Assembly: GCF_029407905.1 (NCBI RefSeq) | Contig: NC_073630.1 | Coordinates: 52,167,001 to 52,231,000, forward strand | DNA from: Bubalus kerabau | Taxonomy: Eukaryota; Chordata; Mammalia; Artiodactyla; Bovidae | Direction: 5' to 3' | DNA length: 64,000 bases | Part shown: piece by piece, positions 42,357 to 54,439 of the stretch | How the letters are laid out: every line of letters starts with the position of its first letter | How positions within the stretch are numbered: position 1 is the first letter of the stretch | Made by a program: the position numbers and the translations under genes | The notes under the pieces: model-generated | What the model saw: only the letters and a program-made list of their open reading frames with translations | Databases searched by the model: none | What the model was told of the DNA's origin: nothing

Positions 42357-43262
42357 TTGCCTTTTCATCCTGTTCATGTTTATTTAACTTATATGCAGAG
42401 TACATCATGAGAAACGCTGGGCTGGAAGAAGCACAAGCTGGAATCAAGATTGCTGGGAGAAATATCAATAACCTCAGATATGCAGATGACACCACCCTTA
42501 TGGCAGAAAGTGAAGAGGAACTCAAAAGCCTCTTGATGAAAGTGAAAGTGGAGAGTGAAAAAGTTAGCTTAAAGCTCAACATTCAGAAAACAAAGATCAT
42601 GGCATCTGGTCCAATCACTTCATGGGAAATAGATGGGGAAACAGTGGAAACAGTGTCAGACTTTATTTTTTGGGCTCCAAAATCACTTCAGGTGGTGACT
42701 GCAGCCATGAAATTAAAAGACGCTTACTCCTTGGAAGGAAAGTTATGACCAACCTAGATAGCATATTCCAAAGCAGAGACATTACTTTGCCAACAAAGGT
42801 CCGCCTAGTCAAGGCTATGGTTTTTCCAGTGGTCATGTATGGATGTGAGAGTTGGATTGTGAAGAAGGCTGAGCACCAAAGAATTGATGCTTTTGAACTG
42901 TGGTGTTGAAGAAGACTCTTGAGAGTCCCTTGGACTGCAAGGAGATCCAACCAGTCCATTCTGAAGGAGATCAGTCCTAGGTGTCCTTTGGAAGGAATGA
43001 TGCTAAAGCTGAAACTCCAGTACTTTGGCCATCTCATGCAAAGAGTTGACTCATTGGAGAAGACTCTGATGCTGGGAGGGATTGGGGGCAGGAGGAGAAG
43101 GGGACGACAGAGGATGAGATGGCTGGATGGCATCACTGACTCGATGGACATGAGTCTGAGTGAACTCCAGGAGTTGGTGAAGGACAGGGAGGCCTGGTGT
43201 GCTGCAATTCATGGGGTCACAAAGAGTTGAACACGACTGAGCGACTGAACTGAACTGAACTG
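42357..43262 (+). mobile_element. BovB LINE, 3' half, inverted partner of the 39.8-kb copy
   Basis: 11-bp TSD aagcaggtatt at 42346-42356 and 43263-43273. The insert opens with about 22 bases that are not BovB (42357-42378), then BovB from inside the RT domain to its 3' end. YADD is intact at about 42482. It shares the FIFWAPK frameshift and other private differences with the 3' half of the 39.8-kb copy. Open frames 42407-42748, 42622-42909 and 42919-43230 cover RT to C-terminus in three frames, so at least two frameshifts separate them. Confidence 0.95.
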
Positions 43263-43273
43263 AAGCAGGTATT

Positions 43274-45225
43274 AGTAAAAATTATCAAGTTACCTATGAG
43301 GAGGCTCTTAATCTTGAGTATTACATGTTCTAAGAAGCATGAACTGTCTAATTATTGAAACCTTGTGAGTTTTCAAATGGTAAATTTGAAAGTCATGGGT
43401 AACTTGATAAATCCAATAAACTAATTTTTGCTAAGGTTTTTATGACATATTGGCATTGTGAAAAAGCTCATTGGTTGCTGACTAATGAAGTCCTAGACAT
43501 CATTTCTCATTCAAATTTTCTATCCATAAGTGTGCCTGATGCAAAGTGGACTTCATGGAGTGAGTATTTTATCTTACTAGGTTCTGATTTATAGAAAGTA
43601 TCGGTTTCAAATTGGTCTGTATATAGCTGATGTTCAAACAGTTAGTTTAGCTTTCAAATAAAGGAAAGAGGAGTGAAAACTCACTTTCTACCTCTAGGGT
43701 TTCCAATATTTATTTCAATAGTTAAACTTTCAAGTTTTACAGTTACCTTAGAAAGAATTGAAGATACTACAGAGAGCAAGAACCCACAGTATAAATCACC
43801 AAAATACTGAGGTATTCAATCTACAATTACAGATTAAAAGAAACAATTTAGATTTTTATCCAAATCAGAATGCAAAATGAAGTCCTAACAAGATGCTTTA
43901 GAGACAATTATCCAGCCATTTCCATATATTATTTAGAAACATCAGTTTCCTTTATACAGTATTTGAGATTATAAACTATGGATGTGTTTTGTGTGTGTGT
44001 ATAATAGATCCAAGCTAGGGGAAAGGGCATCTAAACTCAATCTCTAATGTACCTTTCTCCTGCAAAACAAAAGAAAAAATAAATGGGAGAATTACCACAC
44101 AAAAATTCAATTTATTCAGGGAAGTTTATTCATTGATATGGAAATTTTGGCTTTAGAATAATTTATGTATTTCATAAGAGAAAAAATATAATACAAATGT
44201 GGTTTTTGGATAATACCACTTTATTCTCTCTTTCTTCTTCTGAGTAGTTCTCTAAAGACCATGGAGAGCCCTGCCACAAAGATAGTTGTAGAAGTGTGAA
44301 AATGATTTGAGATAGTAAATAAAATGATAATCTATAACCTTTTCTATTAATTACATGGAAAAAGGAAGAGCACATAATGATTCTGACTGAATGAAAAAGA
44401 AAGCCTTATAATTCACATTTCTTTTTAAGGTCTGGCTCCAAAGATCTATATTTGCATATGAATTCCCATCAACTTACCATATCTCAGTTTGCAAAGTAAA
44501 CTAAGAATAGAAAGAAACTGAAAAACTTTGCTCATCAAAGATTGTTCTCTTTTCATAAAATGATTTTTGTAATATCTTTATTTAAAGGAGTCTATTACCT
44601 TCTGAGCTATTGTTTGAAGAAGTCTACTGAAAATCTATTATTTAAAATTGAAGACTTTGGGATTGTATTATACTATCTGCTTCGTGGATAATAAGACTTA
44701 CTCCTTTATCAGATATTCCTTTCAGAGAGAGTTTACATTTATTCCATGTAAGTTTCAATTGCCATTCAGAAAATGTATTCTTTCAACAGCCCTTGTTTCT
44801 GAATAAAAACCTATTTGGAGTGTCTTTACTGGGCTGAATCTCTGTAGACTTCCTTTCCTTTCCCAAAATGAGCAATATATTTTATGAAAAAGATATATTT
44901 TTGGCTCTTTGTTCATTTCCTATTTTTCACTTGTGGATATGAAAGGTGTACTCATCTTTTCCTGTTGATACAGTAAGAAAATAAAAGTTACAATCATCCA
45001 ATAAAGGGCAAAGATAATCTCATTTTCTGTATACCAAGGAATTGACTCGAACATATCATTAAATAATTTTTTAAGAAAAGCAAATTTCACAAGCAACTGG
45101 CATACTGATTTTGAATAGTCTTGGTGAGAGGTTAGAAAAAAGCATACAGCATATCTTTGCACCTTTATGTTTGCCTCCTGAAATAAAATTTCAGTTATCA
45201 GGATTTTTCTAATGTTCTTTTTAAA
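43274..45225. other. AT-rich stretch, nothing recognised
   Basis: A short TG run at 43990-44000 is the only simple repeat. No gene or transposon identified in nearly 2 kb. Confidence 0.5.
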
Positions 45226-45442
45226 ATTTGTTGTTGCTGTCTAGTCGCTAAGTCATGTCTAACTCTTTAGCAATGTCTTGGTCTATAGCCTGCCAGGCTC
45301 CTCTGTCCATGGGATTTCCTGGACAACAATACTGGAATAATTTGCCATTTCCTTCTCCACGGGATCTTCTGGACCCAGGGATCAAAACTGCATCTCCTTG
45401 TTTGCAGGTGAATTCTTAACTTCTGAGCCACCAGGGAAGTTC
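45226..45442 (-). mobile_element. Bov-tA SINE, diverged
   Basis: Begins with a GTTGTTGCTGT end, continues through the BovB-derived tail with several substitutions, and finishes at GAGCCACCAGGGAAGTTC. Confidence 0.9.
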
Positions 45443-45834
45443 AATAAAATAGAGGTATTCAATAATTAATCTTTAGCCTTCAAACTAAATTTAAGTCTAC
45501 TATGGGGCACAGTTTGAGTGATTTTTAATATGGAAGAGTGTAAAGATATTGAAAATAATATAGCATACATTCATGTAGACATACAATAATAGACATATAT
45601 TTATGTAGACATTCTGTTAATTTATGTATTTCTGGTCCAAATTGTTGTTATGTACAAAGTTTACTAAGAAACATATTTGAGTTTTTGGCCAAGTGACATC
45701 TGGTAAAAGGGCTTAGTTAACAATAGTGCTAATACAACCATGGTTTTGCTTCCAAATATATTTGATGAGATAAATGTAATAGCTTTGATGAAAATGAAAA
45801 AAAAAGTGTATCATAGTGTAACAAGCATCAGCTT
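45443..45834. other. AT-rich stretch
   Basis: Contains imperfect repeats of an ATTTATGTAGACAT-type string at 45575-45620. Nothing else seen. Confidence 0.45.
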
Positions 45835-45905
45835 TTCAGATAGGACCATCTGTGTCTATGTTCCAGTTCTTTTTATGTAATGCTGTACAATCTTAGAAAA
45901 ATTAA
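45835..45905 (+). repeat. MIR remnant, left part
   Basis: TGTTCCAGTTCTTTTTATGTAATGCTGTACAATCTTAG is a diverged form of the MIR 5' core. The core continues at 47598, on the other side of the BovB. Confidence 0.6.
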
Positions 45906-46724
45906 ATGGGAAAGACTAGAGATCTCTTCAAGAAAATTAGAGATACCAAAGGAACATTTCATGCAAAGATGGGCTTGATAAAGGACAGAAATGGTATAGA
46001 CCTAACAGAAGCAGAAGATATTAAGAAGAGATGGCAAGAATACACAGAAGAACTGTACAAAAAAGAGCTTCATGACCCAGATAATCACGATGGTGTGATC
46101 ACTGACCTAGAGCCGGACATCCTGGAATGTGAAGTCAAGTGGGCCTTAGAAAGCATCACTATGAACAAAGCTAGTGGAGGTGATGGAATTCCAGTTGAGC
46201 TATTCCAAATCCTGAAAGATGATGCTGTGAAAGTGCTGCACTCAGTATGCCAGCAAATTTGGAAAACTCAGCAGTGGCCACAGGACTGGAAAAGGTCAGT
46301 TTTCATTCCAATCCCAAAAAAAGGCAATGCCAAAGAATGCTCAAACTACCGCACAATTGCACTCAAATCACACGCTAGTAAAGTAATACTCAAAATTCTC
46401 CAAGCCAGGCTTCAGCAATATGTGAACCGTGAACTTCCTGATGTTCAAGCTGGTTTTAAAAAAGGTAGAGGAACCAAAGATCAAATTGCCAACATCCGCT
46501 GGATCATGGAAAAAGCAAGAGAGTTCCAGGAAAACATCTACTTCTGCTTTATTGACTACGCTAAAGCCTTTGACTGTGTGGATCACAATAAACTGTGGAA
46601 AGTTTTTCAAGAGATGGGAATACCAGACCACCTGACTTGCCTCTTGAGAAATCTGTATTCAGGTCAGGAAGCAACAGTTAGAACTGGACATGGAACAACA
46701 GACTGGTTCCAAATCGGGAAATGA
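45906..46724 (+). pseudogene. BovB reverse transcriptase, fingers to motif A, with disabling changes downstream
   Basis: A 272-codon frame covers the linker and the RT fingers and palm, with an IPIPKKGNAKECSNYRTIAL block (about 46310-46370) and motif A, FIDYAKAFD, at about 46549-46575. A G-to-A type change then makes a TGA stop after FQIGK. Downstream the catalytic box reads YAND instead of YADD (about 46852-46863), with one of the two metal-binding Asp codons changed, and a frameshift precedes it. Frames 46874-47227 and 47200-47502 hold the C-terminal domain. Known: RTE reverse transcriptase copies BovB and SINE RNA at a nick. Inferred: this copy is inactive at three levels. Confidence 0.92.
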
Positions 46725-47597
46725 GTACGTCAAGTCTCTATGTTGTCATCCTGCTTATTTAACTTATATGCAGTGTACATCATGAGAAACACTGGGCTAC
46801 ATGAAACACAAGCTGGAATCAAGATTCCCATGAAAACATCAATAACGTCAGATATGCAAATGACACCACCCTTATGGCAGAAAGTGAAGAAGAACTAAAA
46901 AGCCTCTTGATGAAAGTGAAAGTGGAGACTGAAAAAAGTGGCTTAAAGCTCAACATTCAGAAAATGAAGATCATGACATCTGATCCCATCACTTCATGGC
47001 AAATAGATGGGGAAACAGTGGCAGATTTTATTTTGGGGGGCTCCAAAATCACCACAAATGGTGACAGCAGCCATGAAATTAAAAGATGCTTTCTCCTTGG
47101 AAGTAAAGTTATGACCAACTTAGACAGCATATTAAAAAGCGGAGACATTACTTTGCCAACAAAGGTCCATCTAGTCAAGGCTATGGTTTTTCAGTATACA
47201 TGTATGGATGTGAGAGTTGGACTATAAAGAAAGCTGAGCACTGGTGGTGTTGGAGAAGACTCTTGAGAGTCCCTTGGACAGCAAGGGGATCCAAGCAGTC
47301 CATCCTAAAGGAAATCAGTCCTGAGTATTCATTGGAAAGACTGATGCTGAAGCTGAAACTCCAATGCTTTGGCCACCTGATGCGAAGAACTGACTCATTT
47401 GAAAAGACCCCGATGCTGGGAAAGATTGAAGGTGGGAGGAGAGGGGGACGACAGAGGATGAGAAGGTTGGCTGGCATCATCAACTCAATGGACATGAATT
47501 GAACTCCAGGACAATTGGTGATGGATAGAGAGGCTGGTGTCCTGCAGTTCATGTGACTTCAAAGAGTCGGATATGACTGAGCAACTGAACTGACTGT
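45906..47597 (+). mobile_element. BovB LINE, 1.69 kb, longest RT remnant in the window
   Basis: Same orientation throughout, 5' truncated in the linker (MGKTRDLFKK) and complete to the 3' end. It inserted into a MIR element whose halves flank it. No unambiguous TSD. Confidence 0.95.
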
Positions 47598-47720
47598 AAC
47601 CTAAATTGCATCATGTATAAAATGGGCAAAATAATGTTTACCTTTCATTGTTGTTGTGAAGACTTAATGAGTTAGATTATGGCTATAAACTGCTTAGTAC
47701 ACCAGGGGCTCCTAGAAGAT
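47598..47720 (+). repeat. MIR remnant, right part
   Basis: TGTATAAAATGGGCAAAATAATG, then TTGTTGTGAAGACTTAATGAG, follow the MIR core order. Continues the fragment at 45835-45905. Confidence 0.72.
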
Positions 47721-48400
47721 ATAAAAAGGATGATTATTATTTGTCACAGAGATATGTCAACCCTTTGTTAATTCATTTTCCTCCTTTTAGGCAAAGAGAT
47801 CGTGAGCATTTTCCAGTGTTGCTTGCATCATGGTGAGGTTGTGTCACTGAAGTCCAGCAAGCAGAAGTGACAGGCATCACTTCCAGACTTGGCCCATGGA
47901 AACTGCCCAAGTGGGATTTTCGCCATACTCCCTATCATGTCAACTTATATAGACAAGTTCAGCATCTTTATTATGATGTGTTGTAGTTGGCAGAGGTATA
48001 ATGAAAAAATTTGGAAAAAACTCACTAATTAGGGTAGAACTATAGATCAAAAGCACCTATTTTAGATTATACATGAATTAAAAATAAAATACTATATATT
48101 GCCTATTTTTTGAGCTTTTGTTTTTGTTTGAGTTGCTAGTTTCCACTTTCACTAGTGTTATCTTAACTGAATATAGTGTCATTAGCAGACCTATTTACTG
48201 TATCCATTGTGTCAATAGAAAATAAAAACAATGGGATAACAACCTTTAATAGCACCAATGATATGCTGCTGGATGTCAGGTCCCAGAGTCTTCATAGATT
48301 ATATTCCACATCATATATTTATTGATGAGAATCAGTAATAAGCAAAATTAACTTTGATTTACTTACATAGAAAGTAAACAATATAATGATTTTAAGTAAT
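47721..48400. other. unassigned stretch, possible MLT1-like piece
   Basis: At 47840-47935 GAAGTGACAGGCATCACTTCC, a 21-bp near-palindrome, resembles the conserved GTGAC...CACTTCC portion of old MLT1 LTRs. Rest unassigned. Confidence 0.4.
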
Positions 48401-49660
48401 CCAAAGGGTCAGCAGAGAAAACTTAGAGAACAGGGTCGGAATATGGAAAGAAACCAAGTGAAATTGATCTCAGACGGCTTCTGCCTGCAGCAGCTAAGAG
48501 TGGGGCTTGGGTTCCCAGACAGAGATTGGGGTCGGGTGACTGTGGTGAAAACACTAGATCCTAGCTGCTAGATCAGTGGTCAGTGACCAGGGCCCAGGAC
48601 CTTCAGCTTTGCAGAAAAGAATTTCCACATAGACAGAAATCAGTAAAGCAAGTAAATAAAATGTGCTTTTTATTTTTTTATCTTGTGTGCTTTTTTCTTT
48701 TTATTTATTAAAGGAAAAAGAGAATAGTACATGTGGATAAACACATGGACAGACTCAGGGAGAGAGAGTTACAGAATTGCTTCCTCATTGCAGTTTGAAT
48801 CTCTTTTACGGAGCATTTCTTCTGGGTTTCCTTTGGCTAATTGTTTCAGTTTGCCTGGTTCACAGTCCGTACTCGATATATCCAGGATCCTCCCATGTGT
48901 GAGCTTGCTTCTCTGAGCCAAGATGGATTTTACTGTAAAGTCATATAGGCAGGGAATATCCTTGATATAACTCCCCTTTGACTTCCAAGGAGCTTTTTTT
49001 CTGTGTATGTTTGGTCAGGGAGGTCTCCTGACTTCAAGAAAAGAAATGTGCGGTCTGGGCAGGTCCCAACCTCCTCCCTTAATTGTCTTCTATTTACGTC
49101 TTCCCTTGTGATTTCCTTGTGGCTCACCTGGTAAAGAATCTGCATGCAATGTGGGAGACCTGGGTTCAATCCCTGGGTTGGGAAGATCCCCTGGAGAAGG
49201 GAAAGAATTCCATGGACTGTATAACTGTATAGTTCATGGGATCGCAAAGAGTCAGACATGACTGAGCAACTTTTCACTTTCATTCATGTCTTGGAGTTTC
49301 AATCCACAGGGAATGAATCTCCAATTGCTTTACCCTGGATTAAGGGGCATCTACCTCCTGCCTTCAAACCAGGCATCCAAAAATCTACCCATTTTATACA
49401 ATAGAAACAGTCTAAAGAGAATTCTTTCATTGGGTGTATACCATTAGGTGGTTCATCATTCAGGGGACACAGACACCCATGCTGGACATCATCTCCATGA
49501 AATGTTACAAGATTCTGTCAATAGCACTTGATCCAGACCAGTTGGGAACCTCTGCTTGACTGAGACAATGCCATAGTCCAATGCATCAACTCCTAGCAGC
49601 TGAAGAGAATGAATACTGGCTCCCTTTAGCTTTGAGAGTGAAAGGCATAAACTTCTTTTT
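48401..49660 (-). repeat. probable ruminant ERV LTR, interrupted by a SINE
   Basis: Balanced composition, distinct from the AT-rich surroundings. On the minus strand an AATAAA-type string occurs at about 48700-48712 within a T/A-rich patch. The block around 48880-49080 (CCAGGATCCTCCCATGTGTGAG, then GTATGTTTGGTCAGGGAGG) reminds me of LTRs of cattle class II ERVs. Ends are not defined: I see no clear TG/CA boundaries or TSD. Family assignment is from memory and weak. Confidence 0.35.
49107..49283 (+). mobile_element. Bov-tA3-like SINE
   Basis: Head first (TTGTGGCTCACCTGGTAAAG) with the GGACTGTATAACTGTATAGTTC tail variant and a deletion of the middle of the tail. Possible short TSD acgtctt/atgtctt. 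Confidence 0.88.
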
Positions 49661-50329
49661 TTTCCAATTTCACATATTTGGAATTCTTGAAAGTAGAGGG
49701 GTAATTTAGTTTCTAGTTAAACGAAACCAAATAGAAGTTAATGCTGCACTTCACTATTTTAAACTCTAAATATTTATATACATCTTTCTTCCTCTTATAT
49801 TCCCCAAAATATGCTCTGGCTTAACTAACTCTGGGGTAATGGGGCCTGGACTTCCCTTTTCCCTAGTGGGAAATACATAACGTTTCCATCAATATCGACA
49901 TCAATATGCAGGAACTCTTTATTTATTTTTGGCAACATATAATCAAATATATTAAAGGTGAATTATACCAACAGTTTTTACACATGATATTGGGAAAGAA
50001 AGGAAAAAGGTGGAAATCAGTTGGAGACCACCTTCCTCATTCTACAATGAATCAATCAATCGAAGTTTGCATTACAGCATCCCTCCTCTTTCACATCCCC
50101 CCTTTCACATTTTCTTTTCCTCCAGCCACCACTTTAGTTAGTTGAGAGATCTTTTAATACACCTTATGATAAAAAATTGTATTCCCAAAGTAGATGTGAC
50201 TATTGAAGCTGTGCTTTGGTCATCTATTAGCATGTCAGGTAAAATGAACTTAAGTAGTTATTTCATCAGGGGTAAATTACTACTCTTCTGTGTCTGATTA
50301 TAATGCATATGAGCCTCTAGGCATGATGA
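49661..50329. other. unassigned AT-rich stretch
   Basis: No repeat or gene that I can support. Confidence 0.5.
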
Positions 50330-50460
50330 TCATAATAGGTAATGCTTATACCATGTGTCAGGCACTGATCTGATAGCCTGTTTGGTGGGAATTGCTGTAA
50401 TTTCCATTATACAGTTTTGGAATCATGCTGGAGAGTGAAGTTGTTTGCTACTCAAGATAA
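50330..50460 (-). repeat. MIR-like remnant
   Basis: CATGTGTCAGGCACTGATCTGATAGCC, followed by TTTCCATTATACAGTTTTGG, is a diverged reverse MIR core. Confidence 0.62.
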
Positions 50461-50994
50461 TTAGTATCAGTTTTATACTTCAGTAACAGGAGAGTCAGTC
50501 TAGTCTTGCTAAAGAAAAAGCTATTGTTGAAACTATTCAGAGCCTACCTGTCTTTCTCACCCATCATAGTTCTTTTTGATATTAATTTCATTGGGAAAAC
50601 ACTGGATTTGCTGACTCCCATCCCCAAAGCAGTTGAAGCTGTTACACTTAGTAAGTAAGTTTCTACAGTGGTTAGAGTTATAATGCTGAGCATTTGCAAA
50701 CCACATATTCTCACATTCTGAACCCACCCAGAAATGACCCTCTAATCCATCTTCCACCAAGTTTCTTACTATCAATAATTCATTCTTGTTCCTTCAAAAC
50801 TCTTGATTATTTTCATAAAATTTACCTTTTTCCATGAATTGCTATAGTTTCTAACATGCCAATTTTCTTCCTGGAAAAGTAAAATACAAGATGCACTTCT
50901 TGACATTTGGCTCATGAGAAGTTTTAACATTTCTATTTTCTTGGTAACTGAGCATATTTTCTTTCTATGATACTTCTGAATGCTCTCACATAAC
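50461..50994. other. unassigned stretch
   Basis: Two short minus-strand frames (50775-50557 and 50996-50772) show no motif that I recognise. Confidence 0.45.
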
Positions 50995-50995
50995 A

Positions 50996-51202
50996 CTTGC
51001 TCAGTTGTGTCTGACTCTTTGAGACCCCATGGACTGTAGCCTGCCAGGCTCCTCTATCCTTGGAATTTTCCAAGCCAGACTCCTGGAATGAGTTGGCATT
51101 TCCTACTCCAGGGGACCTTCCCAACACAGGGACTGAACTCACCTCTCTTGCATCTCCTGCATTGATGGGCAGATTCTTTACCACTGTGCTGCCAGGGAAG
51201 CC
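50996..51202 (-). mobile_element. Bov-tA SINE
   Basis: Tail first (TTGCTCAGTTGTGTCTGAC) and complete to GCTGCCAGGGAAGCC. A CTCTTGCATCTCC duplication lies in the head. Confidence 0.92.
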
Positions 51203-51621
51203 AGCTACATAATAGGCTACTGTTTGTGTTGCATGTGTATTTATTAAGTATATTTGCACCACTTTTCTAATCTATATTCAAATTGTTAAACAGAGCTCTC
51301 CGTGTGATTATGAAAGTGGATTGAAGGAAAATCAACAGTATGGCAAGAGTAGGCCAGATGATAGGATGAGCTCCATGACTATGAAATACGTATATGACTT
51401 TAATACCTACTCAGGCTCATTCCTCACATATACTTTCACTTGAAGATAGAACCTTGTTGCTTATAGGTAATTGATGGGTCCCAGAAGGAGATAACAACCA
51501 GTGATGGTTGCTTAGCATCCACAGTCCATTGTTTCCTTTCTATCAGAGTCTACTAGTTAATCAGAAGCTATTATTTAAATTAGTTTTTAAGATTCAGATT
51601 TATAAATGCTTCCTATATTTT
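51203..51621. other. unassigned stretch
   Basis: Nothing recognised. Confidence 0.5.
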
Positions 51622-51764
51622 CATAGTTGTTTTATTTTCTTTATTTATCTTTTGGCTGCACTGCATAGCATGTGGGATCTTAGTTCTGGCACTAGGGATC
51701 GAATCTGAGTCCCCTGCATTGGCAGTACAGAGTCTTAACCACTGGACCATCAAGGAAGCAACAT
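51622..51764 (-). mobile_element. CHR-2-type tRNA SINE
   Basis: A T-rich end, TTTTGGCTGCACTGCATAGCATG, the GGGATCGAATCTGAG B-box region and CTTAACCACTGGACCATCAAGG are the reverse of a CHR-family SINE. It does not contain the BovB-derived tail. Confidence 0.88.
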
Positions 51765-52533
51765 GAGCTATTTTTTTAAAAGAATAATTCTATCTTCTGT
51801 GATTCTGAGCCTTGCTATAGGTTCTATATGATGTAACAAACAGCAGAAGATACTTTGAGCTTCAGGGAAACTGGTAACTTAGAATGACTTAGTGAAAGAG
51901 TTAATGATTTTGGAAACTTGTCCAGCCTATAGATCTTCTCTTGCTGTGTACTCTACTCAAGATTGAAAACTTTCAGGGTCAACATAAAAATGAGTATGAG
52001 CAGTGCAGCCAAAAGTAGCAGAAATTGATTCCAAAACCCATAAGTATTTAAAAATAATTATATAGAGAAATAAGTTATTTGCAAAACTTGCATGCCATTT
52101 CATGAAGGAAAAAAAAAAATACAAGTTTAAGTCCATCAGGTAATGAATGTTTTCATTATTTTGCTCATTTAGCTCCTAAACCAGTTTTTTATTTATAGTA
52201 TATAGTTATCTTTTTAACTTTATCAAGTTTTCCTTCAAGGTAACCAAACTACCATATAAAGCCAGATGCAGGCCTTCTGCCAATTTGCTCCTAAAGTAAG
52301 GCAGGAGGTTTTTCAGTGTCTTAGCTCTGGGCTCCAAGGCTTAATATTGCCAAGATAGGTTTGGGATCAAACACACACTTTCTCACATTTCTACTGAACT
52401 CAGTTACTGCTATAAATGTAAGCTTTCCTCAAGTGGTATCACTGATCTCATAATTCTATAATTGTTTTCATTATAAGTTCAAGGACTTAATCCTCACGCT
52501 CCATCTCCCTGTTAAACTATTCCAGTGTGACAT
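51765..52533. other. unassigned stretch
   Basis: Nothing recognised. An A-run lies at 52107-52119. Confidence 0.5.
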
Positions 52534-52873
52534 TGCTATGGAGGCATATCTGGGTTCTTTTTTCATATATTGTAACTTTACACCCAAGGTGATGATACTA
52601 GGAGGTGGGGTCTCTGAGAAGTGATTAGTCCATGATGGTAAAAATCTCTGTAAATAGGATTAATGCCCTTACCAGAGAGACCCCAGAACTCCCCCAGGCC
52701 CTCTGCCATGTGAGAACACAGAAAGAAGGCACTGTTGGTCTCTCACCAGATACTGATCTGTCAGTGCCATGATCTTGAGCTTTTCAGTCTTAAAAACTAT
52801 GAGAAATAAGTATTTATTGTTTGTGAGCCACCCAGTTTATGATATTTTTATACCAACCTGGATAGACTAAGGT
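52534..52873 (+). repeat. MaLR solo LTR (MST/MLT1-like)
   Basis: Starts TGCTATGG and follows the MaLR LTR order: GGAGGTGGGGTCTCTG, GATTAATGCCC, AGAGACCCCAGA, GCCATGTGAGAACACAG, ATGATCTTGAGC, ACTATGAGAAATAAGTATT and GCCACCCAGTTTATG, ending near GACTAAGGTA. No internal ERVL sequence adjoins it, so it is a solo LTR. The polyadenylation signal region is AGAAATAAG. Confidence 0.87.
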
Positions 52874-53712
52874 ACCCATGGAATCTTGAAATGTAATCAG
52901 CACTCTCACTTTTATTTTTTATTGTTACGTAGTATGTACCTTTGCTGTGGCTCAGTGTGCTCCTCCTAAACTCCATTGAAAACACATTGGTTCTGGTATA
53001 CACACAGCTCTCTCTGGAGCCGAAGCAAAATGTTTATTTTTGCACCTTTCAGATACATTAGAATCAGGGGTTAGAGCTGACAAATACTTCATTGTTCCAT
53101 CTAAATATCCCTCTGAATCTATAGTACTTGGTTTTGAATTTCAGCTTTATGAAGAATAAACTCTGTGAATGGTGTTTGTTTTTGTCAAAAATGTTCTGAG
53201 TTGATATTAAGTGAAATCAGAAACTATTCTGAGACAGACATGAAGAATACATTTTCCATTGAAAATTTAAAGAGTACACTGAAATTTAGGTCATGGTTAT
53301 ACAAATAACATACTGGGATTTTAATTAGAAATTTAATATGGTTATCTGTGCTATAAATTCTCAATTTAGAAATGAATTAAAATATTTTAAAGAGAAGATT
53401 CATAAAAAATCAAAAGTATAATTTTGGCTTGATTAAAGGGAACTTCTTTTAAAAAAATCCTGGATTGACCCATATGCTCATTTTGACTACTGCTGATTAT
53501 CAAGATACTCTGCTTATATTGATTTATCTACCTTTTCACAGTTTCTGCTCATTTAAGAAGTTTCTTCAGTAGGTGAGAGGAGAGAAATTAAAACTCTAGG
53601 CAACCTTGTTTATTACTTACAGATTTATAATAGAATCAAATCCCTGAATGAGTTCTTACTACTTGCAGGTTTCATTAATTAAGGAATCATATACTTTTCT
53701 TTAATACATAAT
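52874..53712. other. AT-rich stretch, nothing recognised
   Basis: No repeat or gene that I can support. Confidence 0.5.
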
Positions 53713-53726
53713 AATAATGTAATAAT

Positions 53727-54425
53727 TGAAATATCAATAACTCAGATATGCAGATGACACCACCCTTATGGTAGAAAGTGAAGAAGGACTAAAGAGCCTC
53801 TTGATGAGAGTGAAAAAGTTGGCTTAAGCTCAACATTCAGAAAACAAAGATCATGGCATCTGGTCCCATAACTTCATGGCAAATAGATAGGGAAAACAGT
53901 GGTAGACTTTATTTTTTGGGGCTCCAAAATCATGGCAGATGTGACTGCAGCCATGAAATTAAAAGATGCTTGCTCCTTGGAAGGAAAGTTATGACTAACC
54001 TAGACAGCATATTAAAAAGCAGAGGCATAACTTTGCCAACAAAGGTCCATCTAGTCAAAGCTAGGTTTTTCCAGTAGTCATGTGTGGATGTGAGAGTTGG
54101 AATATGAAGAAAGCTGAGCACCAAAGAATTGATGCTTTTGAACTGTGGTGTTGGAGAAGACTCTTGAGAGTCCCTTGGACTGCAAGGAGATCCAACCAGT
54201 CCATCCTAAAGGAAATCAGTCCTAATTATTCATTGGAACAACTGATGCTGAGAAAGATTGAAGGCAGGAGAAGGGGACAACAGAGGATGAGACGGTCGGA
54301 TGGAATCACTGACTCAATGGACACGAGTTTGAGTAAACTCTGGGAGTTAGTGATGGACAGGGAGGCCTGGCGTGTTGCAGTCCATGGGGTCGCAAAGAGT
54401 CGGACATGACTGAGCGACTGAAATG
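53727..54425 (+). mobile_element. BovB LINE 3' fragment with internal deletions
   Basis: 14-bp TSD aataatgtaataat at 53713-53726 and 54426-54439. Starts just before the YADD box (about 53745-53760, intact) and reaches the 3' end. About 70 bp are missing near 54250, which removes the FGHLMRR block. Frames 53853-54077 and 54080-54409 hold the C-terminal part. Confidence 0.94.
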
Positions 54426-54439
54426 AATAATGTAATAAT

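Noticed and set aside
45906..46724. A functional reverse transcriptase gene
   Set aside because: A stop follows motif A, the catalytic box is YAND, and endonuclease and 5' UTR are missing.
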